From assembly GCA_910575815.1 (NCBI GenBank), contig CAJTFN010000002.1, positions 233,810 through 297,809 of the forward strand: DNA of 64,000 bases. The letters are read 5' to 3'. The translations under genes were made by a program, and so were the position numbers. Below, in pieces: positions 7,963 to 16,219 of the stretch; position 1 is the first letter of the stretch, and each line of letters begins with the position of its first letter. A model generated the notes under the pieces. The model had not been told where the DNA came from. It saw only the letters and a program-made list of their open reading frames with translations, and made no database searches. Origin of the DNA: Oscillospiraceae bacterium. GTDB lineage: Bacteria > Bacillota > Clostridia > Oscillospirales > Oscillospiraceae.

Positions 7963-8961
7963 CTAAGCCTCCTGTTCCCCGTAGGGTCTGTAAACCGAGG
8001 TCAGCACCCGCTCCGCCACCGGCGCGTCGGGCTGCTCGACCCGGGTTAGAATCTGCTCTCCGGCCTCCCGGCCCAGCTCCTCCACGGGCTGGATGATCCG
8101 GTCCACCTTCTGGTAATAAAACTCGTAAGCATGGGTGTCGTAATCCACAAAGCTGACAATTTCCAGCCCCTCGGGAAGCTGCACGCCCTTTCCCCGGAGG
8201 TAGGCGATGGTCACCGAGGCCATCAGCCCCTGGCAGACAAGGATGGCGTCGCACCCCTGCTCCAGCAGCTGGTTCAAACAGGGCGGCGCGCTGTCCTCCA
8301 TGGAATCGCCGTAGCGAATCAGACGCTCGTCCTGAGCCAGCCCGCAGTCCGCCGCCGCCGCACGATAGGCGGCAATCCGCTCCTTGGTGGTGGACAGCCG
8401 GGGCAGGCCACCGATGATGCCCACCCGGCGCTTGCCCTTGGCGGACAGGCGGCAGACGCTGCGGTAAATGGGCTGGAAATTGGAGACGGAGACGGAGGAG
8501 TATTTTTTGTTCTCAAAGGTTCGGTCCACCAGCACCACCGGGAACCCGGCGGGAATCAGGCTGTCGAAACGGGCGAAGTCGTCCATGGTGCTGGCCACCA
8601 GCAGCCCGTCCACAAGGCCTGCGGTAAGGAGTCGGAGGCTGGTCTCCTCCCGGTCCATGTTCTCCTTCGTGTTGGCGATAATGAGGTGATAGCCCTGACC
8701 GGAGAGATAGTTTTCCGCCGACTCAATGATGGTGCCGAAAAATTTGTTGGAGATATCGGGAACAATGAAGCCGATGGTTTTCTTCTTGCCGGTGCGAAAG
8801 CTCCTGGCGGAGGCGTCAGGGGTATAACCCAGTTGTTCAATGGCTTGATAGACCCGCTCCTTGGTGTCGCCGGAGACATAGCGGGTGTTGTTGATGGTGT
8901 GGGAGACGGTGGCGGTGGAGACCCCCGCCAGACGGGCCACATCGCTAATGGTGACTTTCAT
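7963..8961 (-). CDS. LacI-family transcriptional regulator
   Basis: Sugar-type repressor of 332 residues. The N-terminal helix-turn-helix reads TISDVARLAGVSTATVSH (residues 3-20), followed by a hinge and a periplasmic-binding-protein-like effector domain (about 60-325; for example IGFIVPDISNKFFG and DGLLVAS). The target is unknown: no sugar transporter or catabolic gene lies next to it. Its promoter is overlapped by a TTGACG-AA-CGTCAA inverted repeat, which suggests autoregulation. The start at ATG 8961 (MKVTISD) is the standard one for the family. Confidence 0.9.
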   Translation of the reverse strand: MKVTISDVARLAGVSTATVSHTINNTRYVSGDTKERVYQAIEQLGYTPDASARSFRTGKKKTIGFIVPDISNKFFGTIIESAENYLSGQGYHLIIANTKENMDREETSLRLLTAGLVDGLLVASTMDDFARFDSLIPAGFPVVLVDRTFENKKYSSVSVSNFQPIYRSVCRLSAKGKRRVGIIGGLPRLSTTKERIAAYRAAAADCGLAQDERLIRYGDSMEDSAPPCLNQLLEQGCDAILVCQGLMASVTIAYLRGKGVQLPEGLEIVSFVDYDTHAYEFYYQKVDRIIQPVEELGREAGEQILTRVEQPDAPVAERVLTSVYRPYGEQEA

Positions 8962-9010
8962 GGTGCTGTTCCTTTACGTAACACGAGCGTGAATTTGCGT
9001 AATCAGTGGT

Positions 9011-9039
9011 AGTATAAGATAAGTTTTGACGTTCGTCAA
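9011..9039 (-). promoter_or_regulatory. Promoter and likely operator of the LacI-type gene
   Basis: On the minus strand TTGACG (9039-9034), 17 bases, TATACT (9016-9011). The -35 box is the first arm of the inverted repeat TTGACG-AA-CGTCAA (9039-9026). A bound repressor would therefore cover the -35 region. Confidence 0.55.
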
Positions 9040-9074
9040 GCGTTTTTGACTCTTTTTGACAGGAAAATTCCCCC

Positions 9075-9103
9075 TTGCCTTTTTCCCGCCCTTATGCTAT
9101 ACT
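9075..9103 (+). promoter_or_regulatory. queT promoter
   Basis: TTGCCT (9075-9080), a 17-base spacer, TATACT (9098-9103), giving a leader of about 275 bases before the queT start codon. Confidence 0.55.
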
Positions 9104-9111
9104 CTCTCCCG

Positions 9112-9356
9112 ACAGGTGCCATCACCCTGCCGGGCCCTCCGGGGCCGCATAAAAAAATGGAGGCTGCCGCGGCCTTACCGCGGTGAACCCGGCGTGGACG
9201 AGCTTCTGATTCACAGGGAGAGAAGGCCTCGCCGTGGTTTCCGCGCTCCGCGGTCTCCAGAAAACGCCCGCTTTCTGCGGGCAGACCGAGACCGGCGGAG
9301 AACAAAAAGATTCGCGCCGTTCCCGCCCCCTGGGGCAGGTGCGGCGCTGTTTGTTT
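9112..9356 (+). promoter_or_regulatory. Structured queT leader with internal terminator; candidate queuosine-precursor riboswitch
   Basis: The long leader holds several GC-rich hairpins (for example CCCGC-TTTCT-GCGGG at about 9267). Before the ribosome binding site comes a terminator: GCGCCG (9314-9319) pairs with CGGCGC (9342-9347), with CCGCCCC/GGGCAGG inside, followed by TGTTTGTTT. A premature terminator upstream of a QueT transporter is the expected architecture of a preQ1-type riboswitch. Class III has been reported in Ruminococcaceae beside queT. I could not match the aptamer to a known class by eye. Confidence 0.5.
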
Positions 9357-9387
9357 CCGGCGGGAAAAATTTGGAGGTACATTGCTT

Positions 9388-9897
9388 ATGACACGCACTG
9401 GATTCAACACCCGGCGGCTGACCCTGGCCGCCCTCATCGCCGCTGTTTACACGGCGGCCACCCTGTTTCTGCCCATCCCTCAGTACGGAGGCATGCAGTT
9501 CCGGGTGGCGGAGGCCATGACACTGCTGCCCTTCCTGTTCCCGGAGGCCATCCCCGGCTTGGCGGTGGGATGCTTTTTGGCGAACCTCCTGGGCTCCCCC
9601 TTTGTGCTGGACTGGATTTTTGGCACCCTGGCCACGCTGCTGGCGGCCCTCTGGACCCGGCGGATGCCCAATGTGTATCTGGCGGCCTTGCCGCCGGTGG
9701 TTTGCAACGCCGTCATCGTAGGAGCGGAAATCGCCTGGTTTACCGTTCAGGACGGCGGGGCTTTCTGGCCCGCGTATGGGCTGAACGCCCTGACCGTAGG
9801 TCTGGGAGAACTGGCGGTGTGTTATCTCCTGGGGGTGCCCCTGGCAAGGCTGATGGAGAAATCCATGGGCAGGGGGAAACCGCTGGAAATCCAATAA
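9388..9897 (+). CDS. queT: QueT-family transporter (queuosine precursor uptake)
   Basis: Integral membrane protein of 169 residues with five to six hydrophobic segments (about 10-30, 40-60, 62-85, 95-120 and 130-155). It carries the QueT signatures FRVAEAMTLLPFLFPEAIPG and GSPFVLDWIFGT. The family imports precursors of the modified tRNA base queuosine, probably as the substrate-specific S component of an ECF transporter, because no ATPase is encoded nearby. GGAGGT lies 9 bases before ATG 9388, which is preferred to TTG 9382. The preceding leader contains a terminator, pointing to ligand control. Ends at a bidirectional terminator. Confidence 0.9.
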   Translation: MTRTGFNTRRLTLAALIAAVYTAATLFLPIPQYGGMQFRVAEAMTLLPFLFPEAIPGLAVGCFLANLLGSPFVLDWIFGTLATLLAALWTRRMPNVYLAALPPVVCNAVIVGAEIAWFTVQDGGAFWPAYGLNALTVGLGELAVCYLLGVPLARLMEKSMGRGKPLEIQ

Positions 9898-9904
9898 ACG
9901 GAAG

Positions 9905-9932
9905 AAGAAGGACCTGAAAGAGGGTCCTTCTT
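9905..9932. terminator. Bidirectional terminator between queT and the nitroreductase
   Basis: AAGAAGGACC (9905-9914), an eight-base loop, GGTCCTTCTT (9923-9932), followed by T on the plus strand and a T-rich stretch on the minus strand. Confidence 0.75.
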
Positions 9933-10598
9933 TCATGCCCAGTCAAAGTTTTCCCTCCCCGCGCCCAACTCAAAATGGTACTTCCCAATGCCCAGATCCA
10001 CGCCGGAGAAAACGCCGTTGTCACAGGTCATGAGGACGCTGCGCCCCTCTCCCCGAAGGGTAAAGGCCTGTTTGTTCAGCGCCGTGGGAGCCAGAAGGAC
10101 GGCCTCCACGCCTTTGGAAAACCACTCCGGCGGAGGGCCGTCGTATTGGGCGATCTCCTCCGGAGCCTTGGATCTGTGAGGCGTGCCCTGGACGGCGCCG
10201 TAGCCCAGGGCGATGAGGCCCAGGAGCTTTTCCGCACACGGGGCCGCGTTTTTTCGAAGACCCTTCCGGCGGTAAGTCCCGCCCACCCACCAGGAGTTCA
10301 GACCCAAGGTCTGGGCGAAGAGCATCAGGTCTGCCCCGCAGTATCCCAGACGCTCCTCCAGCCCCGGTTCGTCTTTCCCGGCCAGGACGGCGTAGTTACG
10401 GACGCCCTTGGCCAGGAAGAGCCGGAGAGCGGGACCAAAGGCCTCTGTGTTTTCCGTTACCAAATTCATGGTTAAGCCGTACTCCTGGTTGTTCTTTTGG
10501 ATTCGTCTCTGGAGCTGCTCCAGGATCTCCTGAGGGAGCTTCCGGTCCGTGTAGCGGCGGACCGTGTGGCGGTTTCGCATGGCCTCTTCCAGTGTCAT
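9933..10598 (-). CDS. Nitroreductase-family flavoprotein
   Basis: Predicted FMN-dependent oxidoreductase of 221 residues. The N-terminus MRNRHTVRRYTDRKLP is the FMN phosphate-binding segment typical of nitroreductases, and GLNSWWVGGTYRRKG and LIALGYGA match later conserved parts. The C-terminal half (WFSKGVEAVLLAPTALNKQ) matches the TM1586-like putative nitroreductase subgroup. The natural substrate is unknown. It is transcribed alone, towards the queT terminator; the sigma-factor gene diverges upstream. Start ATG 10598. Confidence 0.85.
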   Translation of the reverse strand: MTLEEAMRNRHTVRRYTDRKLPQEILEQLQRRIQKNNQEYGLTMNLVTENTEAFGPALRLFLAKGVRNYAVLAGKDEPGLEERLGYCGADLMLFAQTLGLNSWWVGGTYRRKGLRKNAAPCAEKLLGLIALGYGAVQGTPHRSKAPEEIAQYDGPPPEWFSKGVEAVLLAPTALNKQAFTLRGEGRSVLMTCDNGVFSGVDLGIGKYHFELGAGRENFDWA

Positions 10599-10728
10599 AA
10601 AACACCTCCGTTTTTGAAAGATGGCACAGCTTCTGTGCCGGCGGACGTTGCCCGCTTTGGTTCAAGTGTTATGACAATACCACATATCCCCCAGAGTATG
10701 GTGAATTTTTTCAAAATTTTTAAAAACC

Positions 10729-10755
10729 TGAGACAAAATCCTTTCCCCCGTCGTA
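10729..10755 (+). promoter_or_regulatory. Possible ECF-type promoter of the sigma/anti-sigma pair
   Basis: TGAGAC (10729-10734), 17 bases, CGTA (10752-10755), similar to the TGAAAC-N16/17-CGTA promoters used by SigW-like ECF factors. It lies about 45 bases before the sigma gene, consistent with autoregulation. Confidence 0.45.
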
Positions 10756-10801
10756 CAATGAGTGAGAGGACTCTTAACCAAACCACGAACGAGGACGACA
10801 T

Positions 10802-11281
10802 ATGGACAAGGCCCGTTTCAACGCCGCCGTGGAGCGGCACCAAACCATGGTTTATCGCACGGCCCTGCACGCCCTGGCCAATTCCCAGGACGCGGACGAC
10901 GCCGTGCAGGAGGTTTTCCTGCGCCTGTATCAGCGCAAGGGGGCCTTTGACGGAGAAGAGCACCTGCGGCGCTGGCTGCTGCGGGTGACGGTGAACTATT
11001 GCCGGGACCTGCTGAAAAGCCCCTGGAGACGGCGGGTGGCCCTGGAGGAGCTGCCGGAGACTCCGGTTTTTGACAAGCCCCGGGAAGCGGCGCTGTACCG
11101 GGAGGTCATGGCCCTGCCGGAGAAGTACCGGACGGTGCTGAACCTCTTCTACTACGAGGAGCTCAGTGTCCGGGAGATCGGGGATTTGCTGGGTCTGGGG
11201 AGCTCCACGGTGACCACCCGGCTGGCCCGGGCCCGGAAACGGCTGAAAGAACGATTGGGGGAGGACTGGCAGGATGAGTAA
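10802..11281 (+). CDS. ECF-type RNA polymerase sigma factor
   Basis: Alternative sigma factor of 159 residues. Region 2 is near residues 10-75 (MVYRTALHALANSQDADDAV, then FLRLY), and region 4 with a helix-turn-helix near 105-155 (LPEKYRTVLNLFYYEELSV, then STVTTRLARARKRLKERL). Its stop overlaps the start of the next gene by 8 bases, so the pair is translationally coupled, as expected for a sigma and anti-sigma. An ECF-like promoter upstream suggests it activates its own gene. The regulon cannot be told from this window. Confidence 0.93.
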   Translation: MDKARFNAAVERHQTMVYRTALHALANSQDADDAVQEVFLRLYQRKGAFDGEEHLRRWLLRVTVNYCRDLLKSPWRRRVALEELPETPVFDKPREAALYREVMALPEKYRTVLNLFYYEELSVREIGDLLGLGSSTVTTRLARARKRLKERLGEDWQDE

Positions 11282-13118
11282 TCGGAAATTTTACCAGGAG
11301 ACCTTCTCCCAGGTCCGGGGGACGGCGAAAATTTCATGGGAGGACTTTGAGATGAGAAAGCGAAGAAAGAGCCTGAAATGGTTTGTGACGCTGGCGGCGT
11401 CCGTCGCCCTGCTGGCGGCTTTGTCCGTCCTGGCGGTGGCGGCGAATTTCTTTGGCCTCCGGGACGTGCTGCTGCCGGAGAAGGGCAGCGTGAACGTGAC
11501 GGATGAAGACGGGGTGGCGGTCCCGGGGGAGTACGAGTTCAAGGACTTCGTCAGCCTCTCCGGCTGGGGGGACACCCCGGAGAGCAAGGCCCTGGCGGAG
11601 TGGGAGGCGTTTCTGGAGGACTATGACCGGGACGGGTCCATCATCGCCGGAATCGGCAACGAGCCCACGGGCTTTGAGGACCGCTATGGGTTCTACCTGG
11701 TCTACACCCAGGAGATGGCCGACAAGCTGGAGGAGATCATCGCGAAGTACGGCTTGAAGCTCCACCGCTGGATGGAAGACGTGCTGCCGGAAACCTGGCC
11801 CACCGCCGTGGGGGACTTCTTCAAGGAGAATGTGACTCCCTACTCCGGCTATATCTACGAAAACGGCACCTTCCGCTTCGACGGCGACGCGGAGCTGGGA
11901 GCCGGGGAGCTGAAAGGCTACGGGACCATCGAGTACCAGTTCAGCCGCTCCGTCAAGGGGACCTTTGACGACGTGGTGCTGAACATCGGGGACCTCAGCG
12001 ACTTTGAGGAGTGGGGCTACCAGACGGAGGACGGAACGTCAGTCACCCTGGGCCTGGGGGCCCGGAACCGCTCGCTGATTCTGGCGGACCTGGGGGACAG
12101 CTTCGTGCTGGTGAACGTGCTGACAGGCCGGGAGGGGGACGACACCTTCTCCTCCGGCGCCATCGGATGGGCAGAGCTGGAGGCCTTGGCGGACAGTTTT
12201 GTCTACTCCGCCCTGACCCCGGCCCGGGAGCCGGACTTGAACGCCATCCTGGAGAGCAACACCCAGTATATGGAGGCGCTGCAAGAGCCGCCCATTGAGA
12301 CCACCCCGGCGGAATCCGAGGACCCGCTGTACACCCGCACAGGAATACGCAGCGATGTGGCCCGGGACTTTGTCCTCCTGCTGGCGGAGCGGATCGAGGA
12401 CGGGAGGAAGGAAGAGGTGGCGGACCTTTTGGTCTACCCTGCCCAGGTGGAAGTGTCCTCCGGGACCTTCACGGTGAACACCCCGGAGGAATTCCTCCCC
12501 TATTATGACGAGATCATCGGGCAGAACCGCCTGGGCCTCTCTACGGCCATGACCTGGGAGCCTACGCCCACGGAGTCTCAGATCTCCAGCAACGGCAGCG
12601 GCCTTGCCTTTGTGGCGGACGGGGCCGTGTGGTTCGGCCTGGTGGAGGACGGCGTCATCCGCGTTTTCACCATCCAGACAGATCAGGCCGCGGTCCGGGC
12701 CTGGGACGGGACGATCACCCAGGACGCCGGGGAGGACGTGTATACATCGGTCTCCACAGACGAAGGCCGGGACTTTGCCCTGAATTTGGCGGGCCTCATC
12801 GAAGAGGGGAACCGGGAGGAGATCGCGGAGCTCCTCACCTATCCCGTCCAGGTGAAGATTCCAAGGGGGGAATGGATCGTAAACACGCCGGAGGAATTTT
12901 GGGAGTATTACGACGAAACCCTGGGAACCGGCGGCGGCACCCTGGCGGCGGACCTCCGAGCGGATCCGGAGCCCTTTTTGGACGGCAGAGGAGATCTGGC
13001 TTCCGCCGGAAGTGGAGCGGTGTGGTTCCGGCGATCGGAGGACGGGGACCTTCGGATTCTTACGCTCCAGTCGGATGCTTGGCTGTGGAGCGTTCAATAT
13101 TGGGGAGAACAGCCTTAG
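11274..13118 (+). CDS. Membrane-anchored anti-sigma-like protein with duplicated extracellular domain
   Basis: 614 residues, coupled to the ECF sigma gene and probably its antagonist. Residues 1-34 are cytoplasmic and basic (RKRRKSLK), 35-58 one transmembrane helix, and the rest is outside the membrane. Within it, two related units at about 360-475 and 496-612 share RDF-LLA-IE-G--EE-A-LL-YP-QV and FTVNTPEEF/WIVNTPEEF segments. They resemble small NTF2-like folds, so the outside part looks like a sensor built by duplication. No zinc-binding HxxxCxxC anti-sigma motif is visible in the short cytoplasmic tail, so the sigma-binding mode is unclear. A terminator follows. Confidence 0.8.
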   Translation: MSNRKFYQETFSQVRGTAKISWEDFEMRKRRKSLKWFVTLAASVALLAALSVLAVAANFFGLRDVLLPEKGSVNVTDEDGVAVPGEYEFKDFVSLSGWGDTPESKALAEWEAFLEDYDRDGSIIAGIGNEPTGFEDRYGFYLVYTQEMADKLEEIIAKYGLKLHRWMEDVLPETWPTAVGDFFKENVTPYSGYIYENGTFRFDGDAELGAGELKGYGTIEYQFSRSVKGTFDDVVLNIGDLSDFEEWGYQTEDGTSVTLGLGARNRSLILADLGDSFVLVNVLTGREGDDTFSSGAIGWAELEALADSFVYSALTPAREPDLNAILESNTQYMEALQEPPIETTPAESEDPLYTRTGIRSDVARDFVLLLAERIEDGRKEEVADLLVYPAQVEVSSGTFTVNTPEEFLPYYDEIIGQNRLGLSTAMTWEPTPTESQISSNGSGLAFVADGAVWFGLVEDGVIRVFTIQTDQAAVRAWDGTITQDAGEDVYTSVSTDEGRDFALNLAGLIEEGNREEIAELLTYPVQVKIPRGEWIVNTPEEFWEYYDETLGTGGGTLAADLRADPEPFLDGRGDLASAGSGAVWFRRSEDGDLRILTLQSDAWLWSVQYWGEQP

Positions 13119-13127
13119 GCGCAAAGA

Positions 13128-13157
13128 GGACCGGGAGCAATAAGCTCCCGGTCCTTT
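13128..13157 (+). terminator. Terminator after the sigma/anti-sigma operon
   Basis: GGACCGGGAGC (13128-13138), loop AATAA, GCTCCCGGTCC (13144-13154), then TTT. The stem of 11 is perfect. Confidence 0.8.
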
Positions 13158-13206
13158 CGCGTGGTTTTGGGGGAAGAGCGCCCGGAATTGCCCTGCCCAC
13201 CTTCTG

Positions 13207-13632
13207 CTAATGAAGGGTATGTTCCCAGGCACAGTCCGGATAGACCTCTCCCGTTTGCGCGAAGTGCAGGAGAATTTCCGCAATCAGCCCCATGTCTTCG
13301 GTGGCGTGTTTTTTCGGGGTTGGTCCGTCGCCGGTGATGGTGAGCGGTGTCTCGGAAGTTGGAAACCGGCTGTTTACAAACTCAAAGTAGTGCTCACATT
13401 CCCGGACGATATACACCGTTGCCCAACCGTCCTGAAAATCGGCAGCCAAGCCGTTTTCCCGCGTTTCATCGTCGAGCTGGACAGAGCGGACGCCGCCGGA
13501 GCGTATTTGACCGGCCAGGCGATGAAGGATCTCCTGGGTGAGCGCGTCCCCGTGGTTATATGGGATTCGTTCCTGGGAGGGGACTTGCTGGTGATATGAG
13601 ACAAATAGGGAATCGACAAAAAGGCCTTCCAT
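13207..13632 (-). CDS. Hypothetical protein downstream of the acetyltransferase
   Basis: A 141-residue cytoplasmic protein I do not recognise. It begins MEGLFVDSLFVSYHQQ and contains an acidic alpha/beta region (ATVYIVRECEHYFEFVN) and no membrane segment or signal peptide. ATG 13632 is chosen because GGAGG lies 9 bases upstream, whereas the longer reading frame runs into the neighbouring gene without a ribosome binding site. It lies 64 bases downstream of the CAT-like gene on the same strand, so the two are probably co-transcribed. The fold resembles small immunity-type proteins only loosely; I do not assign a function. Confidence 0.65.
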   Translation of the reverse strand: MEGLFVDSLFVSYHQQVPSQERIPYNHGDALTQEILHRLAGQIRSGGVRSVQLDDETRENGLAADFQDGWATVYIVRECEHYFEFVNSRFPTSETPLTITGDGPTPKKHATEDMGLIAEILLHFAQTGEVYPDCAWEHTLH

Positions 13633-13696
13633 AACAGGTGCCTCCAAATAGTTCAATAGAAGGACTGGCCGTGCCTGGAGCGTCCTCCCAGGATTC

Positions 13697-14317
13697 CTAC
13701 AAAGCCTCAATCAAAGCCGTCAGTTTCTCGTGGAACCGCCCCACGTGAAGGCCGTCCACAAAGCGGTGATTCAATTCCAGGGAGATGTGCAAAATTTTCC
13801 GCTCTCCCTCCTGGGCATATTTTCCCCAGGCAATCCGGGGCACGGCGTCGTCGGGATCAAAGTCCCGCTCGTTGGTCAGGGCCGTCAGTTCCACCCAGGG
13901 CAGGCAGGAAAAGTAGATCAAATCCAGGGTGTTCTCCTGATTCAAAAACGTGGTCTGGGCCGCGCTCTTGGCCTTGGCGGCGGCGCAGAAGGCCCGGATG
14001 TCCTCCTCCATGGGCAGGGTGACGATGTGGAACTGCTCCGTGCCGGGCTTTAGGTCCGTAAAGCTGGGATTCCGCCGGTCAAAGAGAATCAGATCCTCTC
14101 CCCGGAGGGCATACCGGAAGGCCTCCACCTGATTCACGGCCCGGGTGCAGAGATAAACCAGGGAATAATAGAAGGACAGACGCTGTTCCTTCGCGAATTG
14201 GTAAAGCCGGGTCACATCCTGCTTGAAGGTGACGGAGTAGAAGGGCTGGGACATGGGGGAGAAGAATTCAAAGAGCTCCCGCCGGGGCCACGTGGCCCGG
14301 TCGACAATCTGGATCAT
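13697..14317 (-). CDS. Chloramphenicol-acetyltransferase-like protein (CatA fold)
   Basis: A 206-residue acyl-CoA-dependent O-acetyltransferase fold with the length of type A chloramphenicol acetyltransferases. Early motifs (PFYSVTFKQDVTRLYQFAKE, SFYYSLVYLCTRAVN) and the C-terminal catalytic region NHRFVDGLHVGRF are present. The catalytic histidine of the H-x-x-x-D-G motif is retained, although the first His of the usual HH pair is Asn. Chromosomal CAT-like proteins often act on unknown substrates, so drug resistance should not be assumed. ATG 14317 has AAGGAGG just upstream; the much longer open frame upstream is not supported. A TTGCAA-16-TATACT promoter precedes it. Confidence 0.85.
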   Translation of the reverse strand: MIQIVDRATWPRRELFEFFSPMSQPFYSVTFKQDVTRLYQFAKEQRLSFYYSLVYLCTRAVNQVEAFRYALRGEDLILFDRRNPSFTDLKPGTEQFHIVTLPMEEDIRAFCAAAKAKSAAQTTFLNQENTLDLIYFSCLPWVELTALTNERDFDPDDAVPRIAWGKYAQEGERKILHISLELNHRFVDGLHVGRFHEKLTALIEAL

Positions 14318-14343
14318 GGAGGACCCTCCTTTCTGATGAAACC

Positions 14344-14371
14344 AGTATAGCAGAAGGGGGAGAATTTGCAA
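14344..14371 (-). promoter_or_regulatory. Promoter of the CAT-like gene
   Basis: On the minus strand TTGCAA (14371-14366), 16 bases, TATACT (14349-14344), 27 bases upstream of the start codon. Confidence 0.6.
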
Positions 14372-14457
14372 GTCCCCCCTTTTGGGCGGCTCCCGCCCTG
14401 GGGCCTTCGGAAGGGCACGGGGAGGCGGATCTTCCCGGTTTTGTTCCGGAAAAAGAA

Positions 14458-14486
14458 TTGAATCGGGGATGGGGTTGTGGTATACT
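14458..14486 (+). promoter_or_regulatory. Promoter of the lipoprotein-rsmA run
   Basis: TTGAAT (14458-14463), 17 bases, TATACT (14481-14486), 48 bases upstream of ATG 14534. No terminator is seen until after rqcH at 18.97 kb, so this promoter may feed six genes. Confidence 0.65.
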
Positions 14487-14533
14487 CTCCTTTGAAATTG
14501 CGAGGGCCCCACGAAACAGGAAAGGAAACGCTT

Positions 14534-15331
14534 ATGAAACACCGATTGCTGACGCTGATTTTTACGATCTGCATTCTGAGCCTCGCCGCCTGCGGGGGCG
14601 AGACCCTCCCTGCGAAGGAGCCGGACCCGCCTCAGCCCGCGGAGACCCCGGCGGAGCCGGTTTCGCCGGAAGAGTCCCCGGCGGAGGACGCCCAGCCGGA
14701 GACCCTTCCCCCGCTGGTGGGAACGCCGCTGACGGAGGAGGAGCTGGCCCAGGTCAACGGGGCGTTTGACTATTCCCAGCCCGGCGAGGCGGACCAGGAG
14801 AAAAAGCTGGAACGAAGCTGTTTCTTCACCAGCTCCTATGAGGACGTGACGGAGCTGAACCTCGAGGAGTTCCTGCGCTATTACTCCAACGGCAGCAGTA
14901 CGCTGGAGGACGAGGACGCGGAGGAGTTCCAGGCCCTGGCGGCACTTCCGGATTTTCCCTATGACGCGGAGGCCCTGGAAACCTGGGAAAACCGCCCCGG
15001 CGGCCTGCCGGTGCCCGTCCACCGCATCCCACGGGAGGCGGTGGATCAGACCCTGGAGACCTATGCCGGCATCACTACGGCGGATTTAAAAAATACGAAA
15101 GGTATTCTTTACTTGCCAGATTACGATTCGTATTATAATTTTACCAGTGATTTTGGCCCCGGCTGGTTTGCGGCGGCGGAGGGCGCCCGGGACGGCGACA
15201 CGGTCCGCCTCCGCTCGGAGGTCTCCTGGTGGGGGGACGGAGGCGAGACGGTCCGGGAGCTGACCCTCCGGGAGAAGGACGGGCGCTGGCTGATTCAGTC
15301 CTTCACCGTCCACCCCACGGGCAGCGATTGA
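14534..15331 (+). CDS. Predicted lipoprotein of unknown function
   Basis: 265 residues with a type II signal peptide and lipobox SLAAC at about residues 16-20, so it should be lipid-anchored on the outside of the membrane. Residues about 25-60 are a Pro/Glu/Ala-rich linker, and the remaining acidic part has no domain I can name. AGGAAAGG precedes ATG 14534. It is followed after 25 bases by rsmA on the same strand. The link to RNA modification is probably only positional. Confidence 0.75.
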   Translation: MKHRLLTLIFTICILSLAACGGETLPAKEPDPPQPAETPAEPVSPEESPAEDAQPETLPPLVGTPLTEEELAQVNGAFDYSQPGEADQEKKLERSCFFTSSYEDVTELNLEEFLRYYSNGSSTLEDEDAEEFQALAALPDFPYDAEALETWENRPGGLPVPVHRIPREAVDQTLETYAGITTADLKNTKGILYLPDYDSYYNFTSDFGPGWFAAAEGARDGDTVRLRSEVSWWGDGGETVRELTLREKDGRWLIQSFTVHPTGSD

Positions 15332-15356
15332 AAACAAAGCGAAAGGCGGATAAGCC

Positions 15357-16208
15357 ATGAATCTCTGCGACCGGGAAGTCCTCCGCGCCCTCTTGGGACG
15401 CCACGGCTTCCATTTTTCCAAGTCCATGGGACAGAATTTCCTCATCGACCCGGAGATCCCGGCGGACATCGCCACCGCCTCTCAGGCGGACGGGACCTGT
15501 GGCGTGCTGGAGATCGGCCCCGGGGTGGGCTGCCTGACGGCGGAGCTGGCGAAGCGGGCGGGAAAGGTGGTCTCCATTGAGCTGGACAAAAAGCTCCTCC
15601 CCGTGCTGGCGGAGACCATGGAGCCCTTTGACAATGTGGAAATCGTCCCTGGGGACGCGCTGAAGCTGGACCTCTCCGCCCTGGCGGCGGAGAAGTTCTC
15701 CGGCCTCCGGCCCCTGGTCTGCGCGAACCTCCCCTACAACATCACCACCCCGGTGCTGACAAGGCTGGTGGAGACGCCCTGCTTTGAGAGCGTCACCGTC
15801 CTGCTGCAAAAAGAGGTGGCCCAGCGCCTGGCGGCCCGGCAGGGGTCCTCGGACGGCGGGGCCTTCACCCTCTGGCTGCAATACCGCATGGAGACGGAAA
15901 TCCTCTTCGACGTTCCGGCGGCGAAGTTTTTCCCGGCCCCGAAGGTGGATTCCGCCGTCCTCCGCTGCGTCCGGCGGGAGCGGCCTGCCGTGGCGGTGGA
16001 GGACGAGGCGTTTTTCTTCCGGGTGGTCCGGGGAGCGTTCCTGCTCCGGCGGAAGACGCTGGTGAACAGCCTCTCTTCCGCCCTGCCGGAGCTGGGAAAG
16101 GAGCGGATTCAGTCCGCCATGGAGACCTGTGGCCTCCCCCCCTCCGTCCGGGGAGAGAAGTTGAGTTTGGAGGACTTCGCCCGATTGGCGGCGGCCCTCT
16201 CTGCGTAG
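15357..16208 (+). CDS. rsmA: 16S rRNA (adenine1518/1519-N6) dimethyltransferase
   Basis: Dimethylates two adjacent adenines near the 3' end of 16S rRNA using S-adenosylmethionine, a late step of small-subunit assembly. The 283-residue protein has the KsgA N-terminus (FSKSMGQNFLID), SAM motif I LEIGPGVGCLTAEL (about residues 52-65), the acidic motif II SIELDKKL, and the catalytic NLPYN (near residue 124). The helical C-terminal domain continues to the end at normal length. Loss of this enzyme classically gives kasugamycin resistance. It is part of a cluster of RNA-related genes with mrnC and rqcH. Confidence 0.95.
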   Translation: MNLCDREVLRALLGRHGFHFSKSMGQNFLIDPEIPADIATASQADGTCGVLEIGPGVGCLTAELAKRAGKVVSIELDKKLLPVLAETMEPFDNVEIVPGDALKLDLSALAAEKFSGLRPLVCANLPYNITTPVLTRLVETPCFESVTVLLQKEVAQRLAARQGSSDGGAFTLWLQYRMETEILFDVPAAKFFPAPKVDSAVLRCVRRERPAVAVEDEAFFFRVVRGAFLLRRKTLVNSLSSALPELGKERIQSAMETCGLPPSVRGEKLSLEDFARLAAALSA

Positions 16209-16219
16209 AAGGAGGTGGC

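Noticed and set aside
13697..14317. Acquired chloramphenicol-resistance gene
   Set aside because: No mobile element or composition shift around it, and chromosomal CAT-like proteins often have other substrates; resistance is not supported.
14318..15022. N-terminal extension of the CAT-like frame
   Set aside because: It runs antisense through the lipoprotein gene; AAGGAGG and a promoter place the start at 14317.
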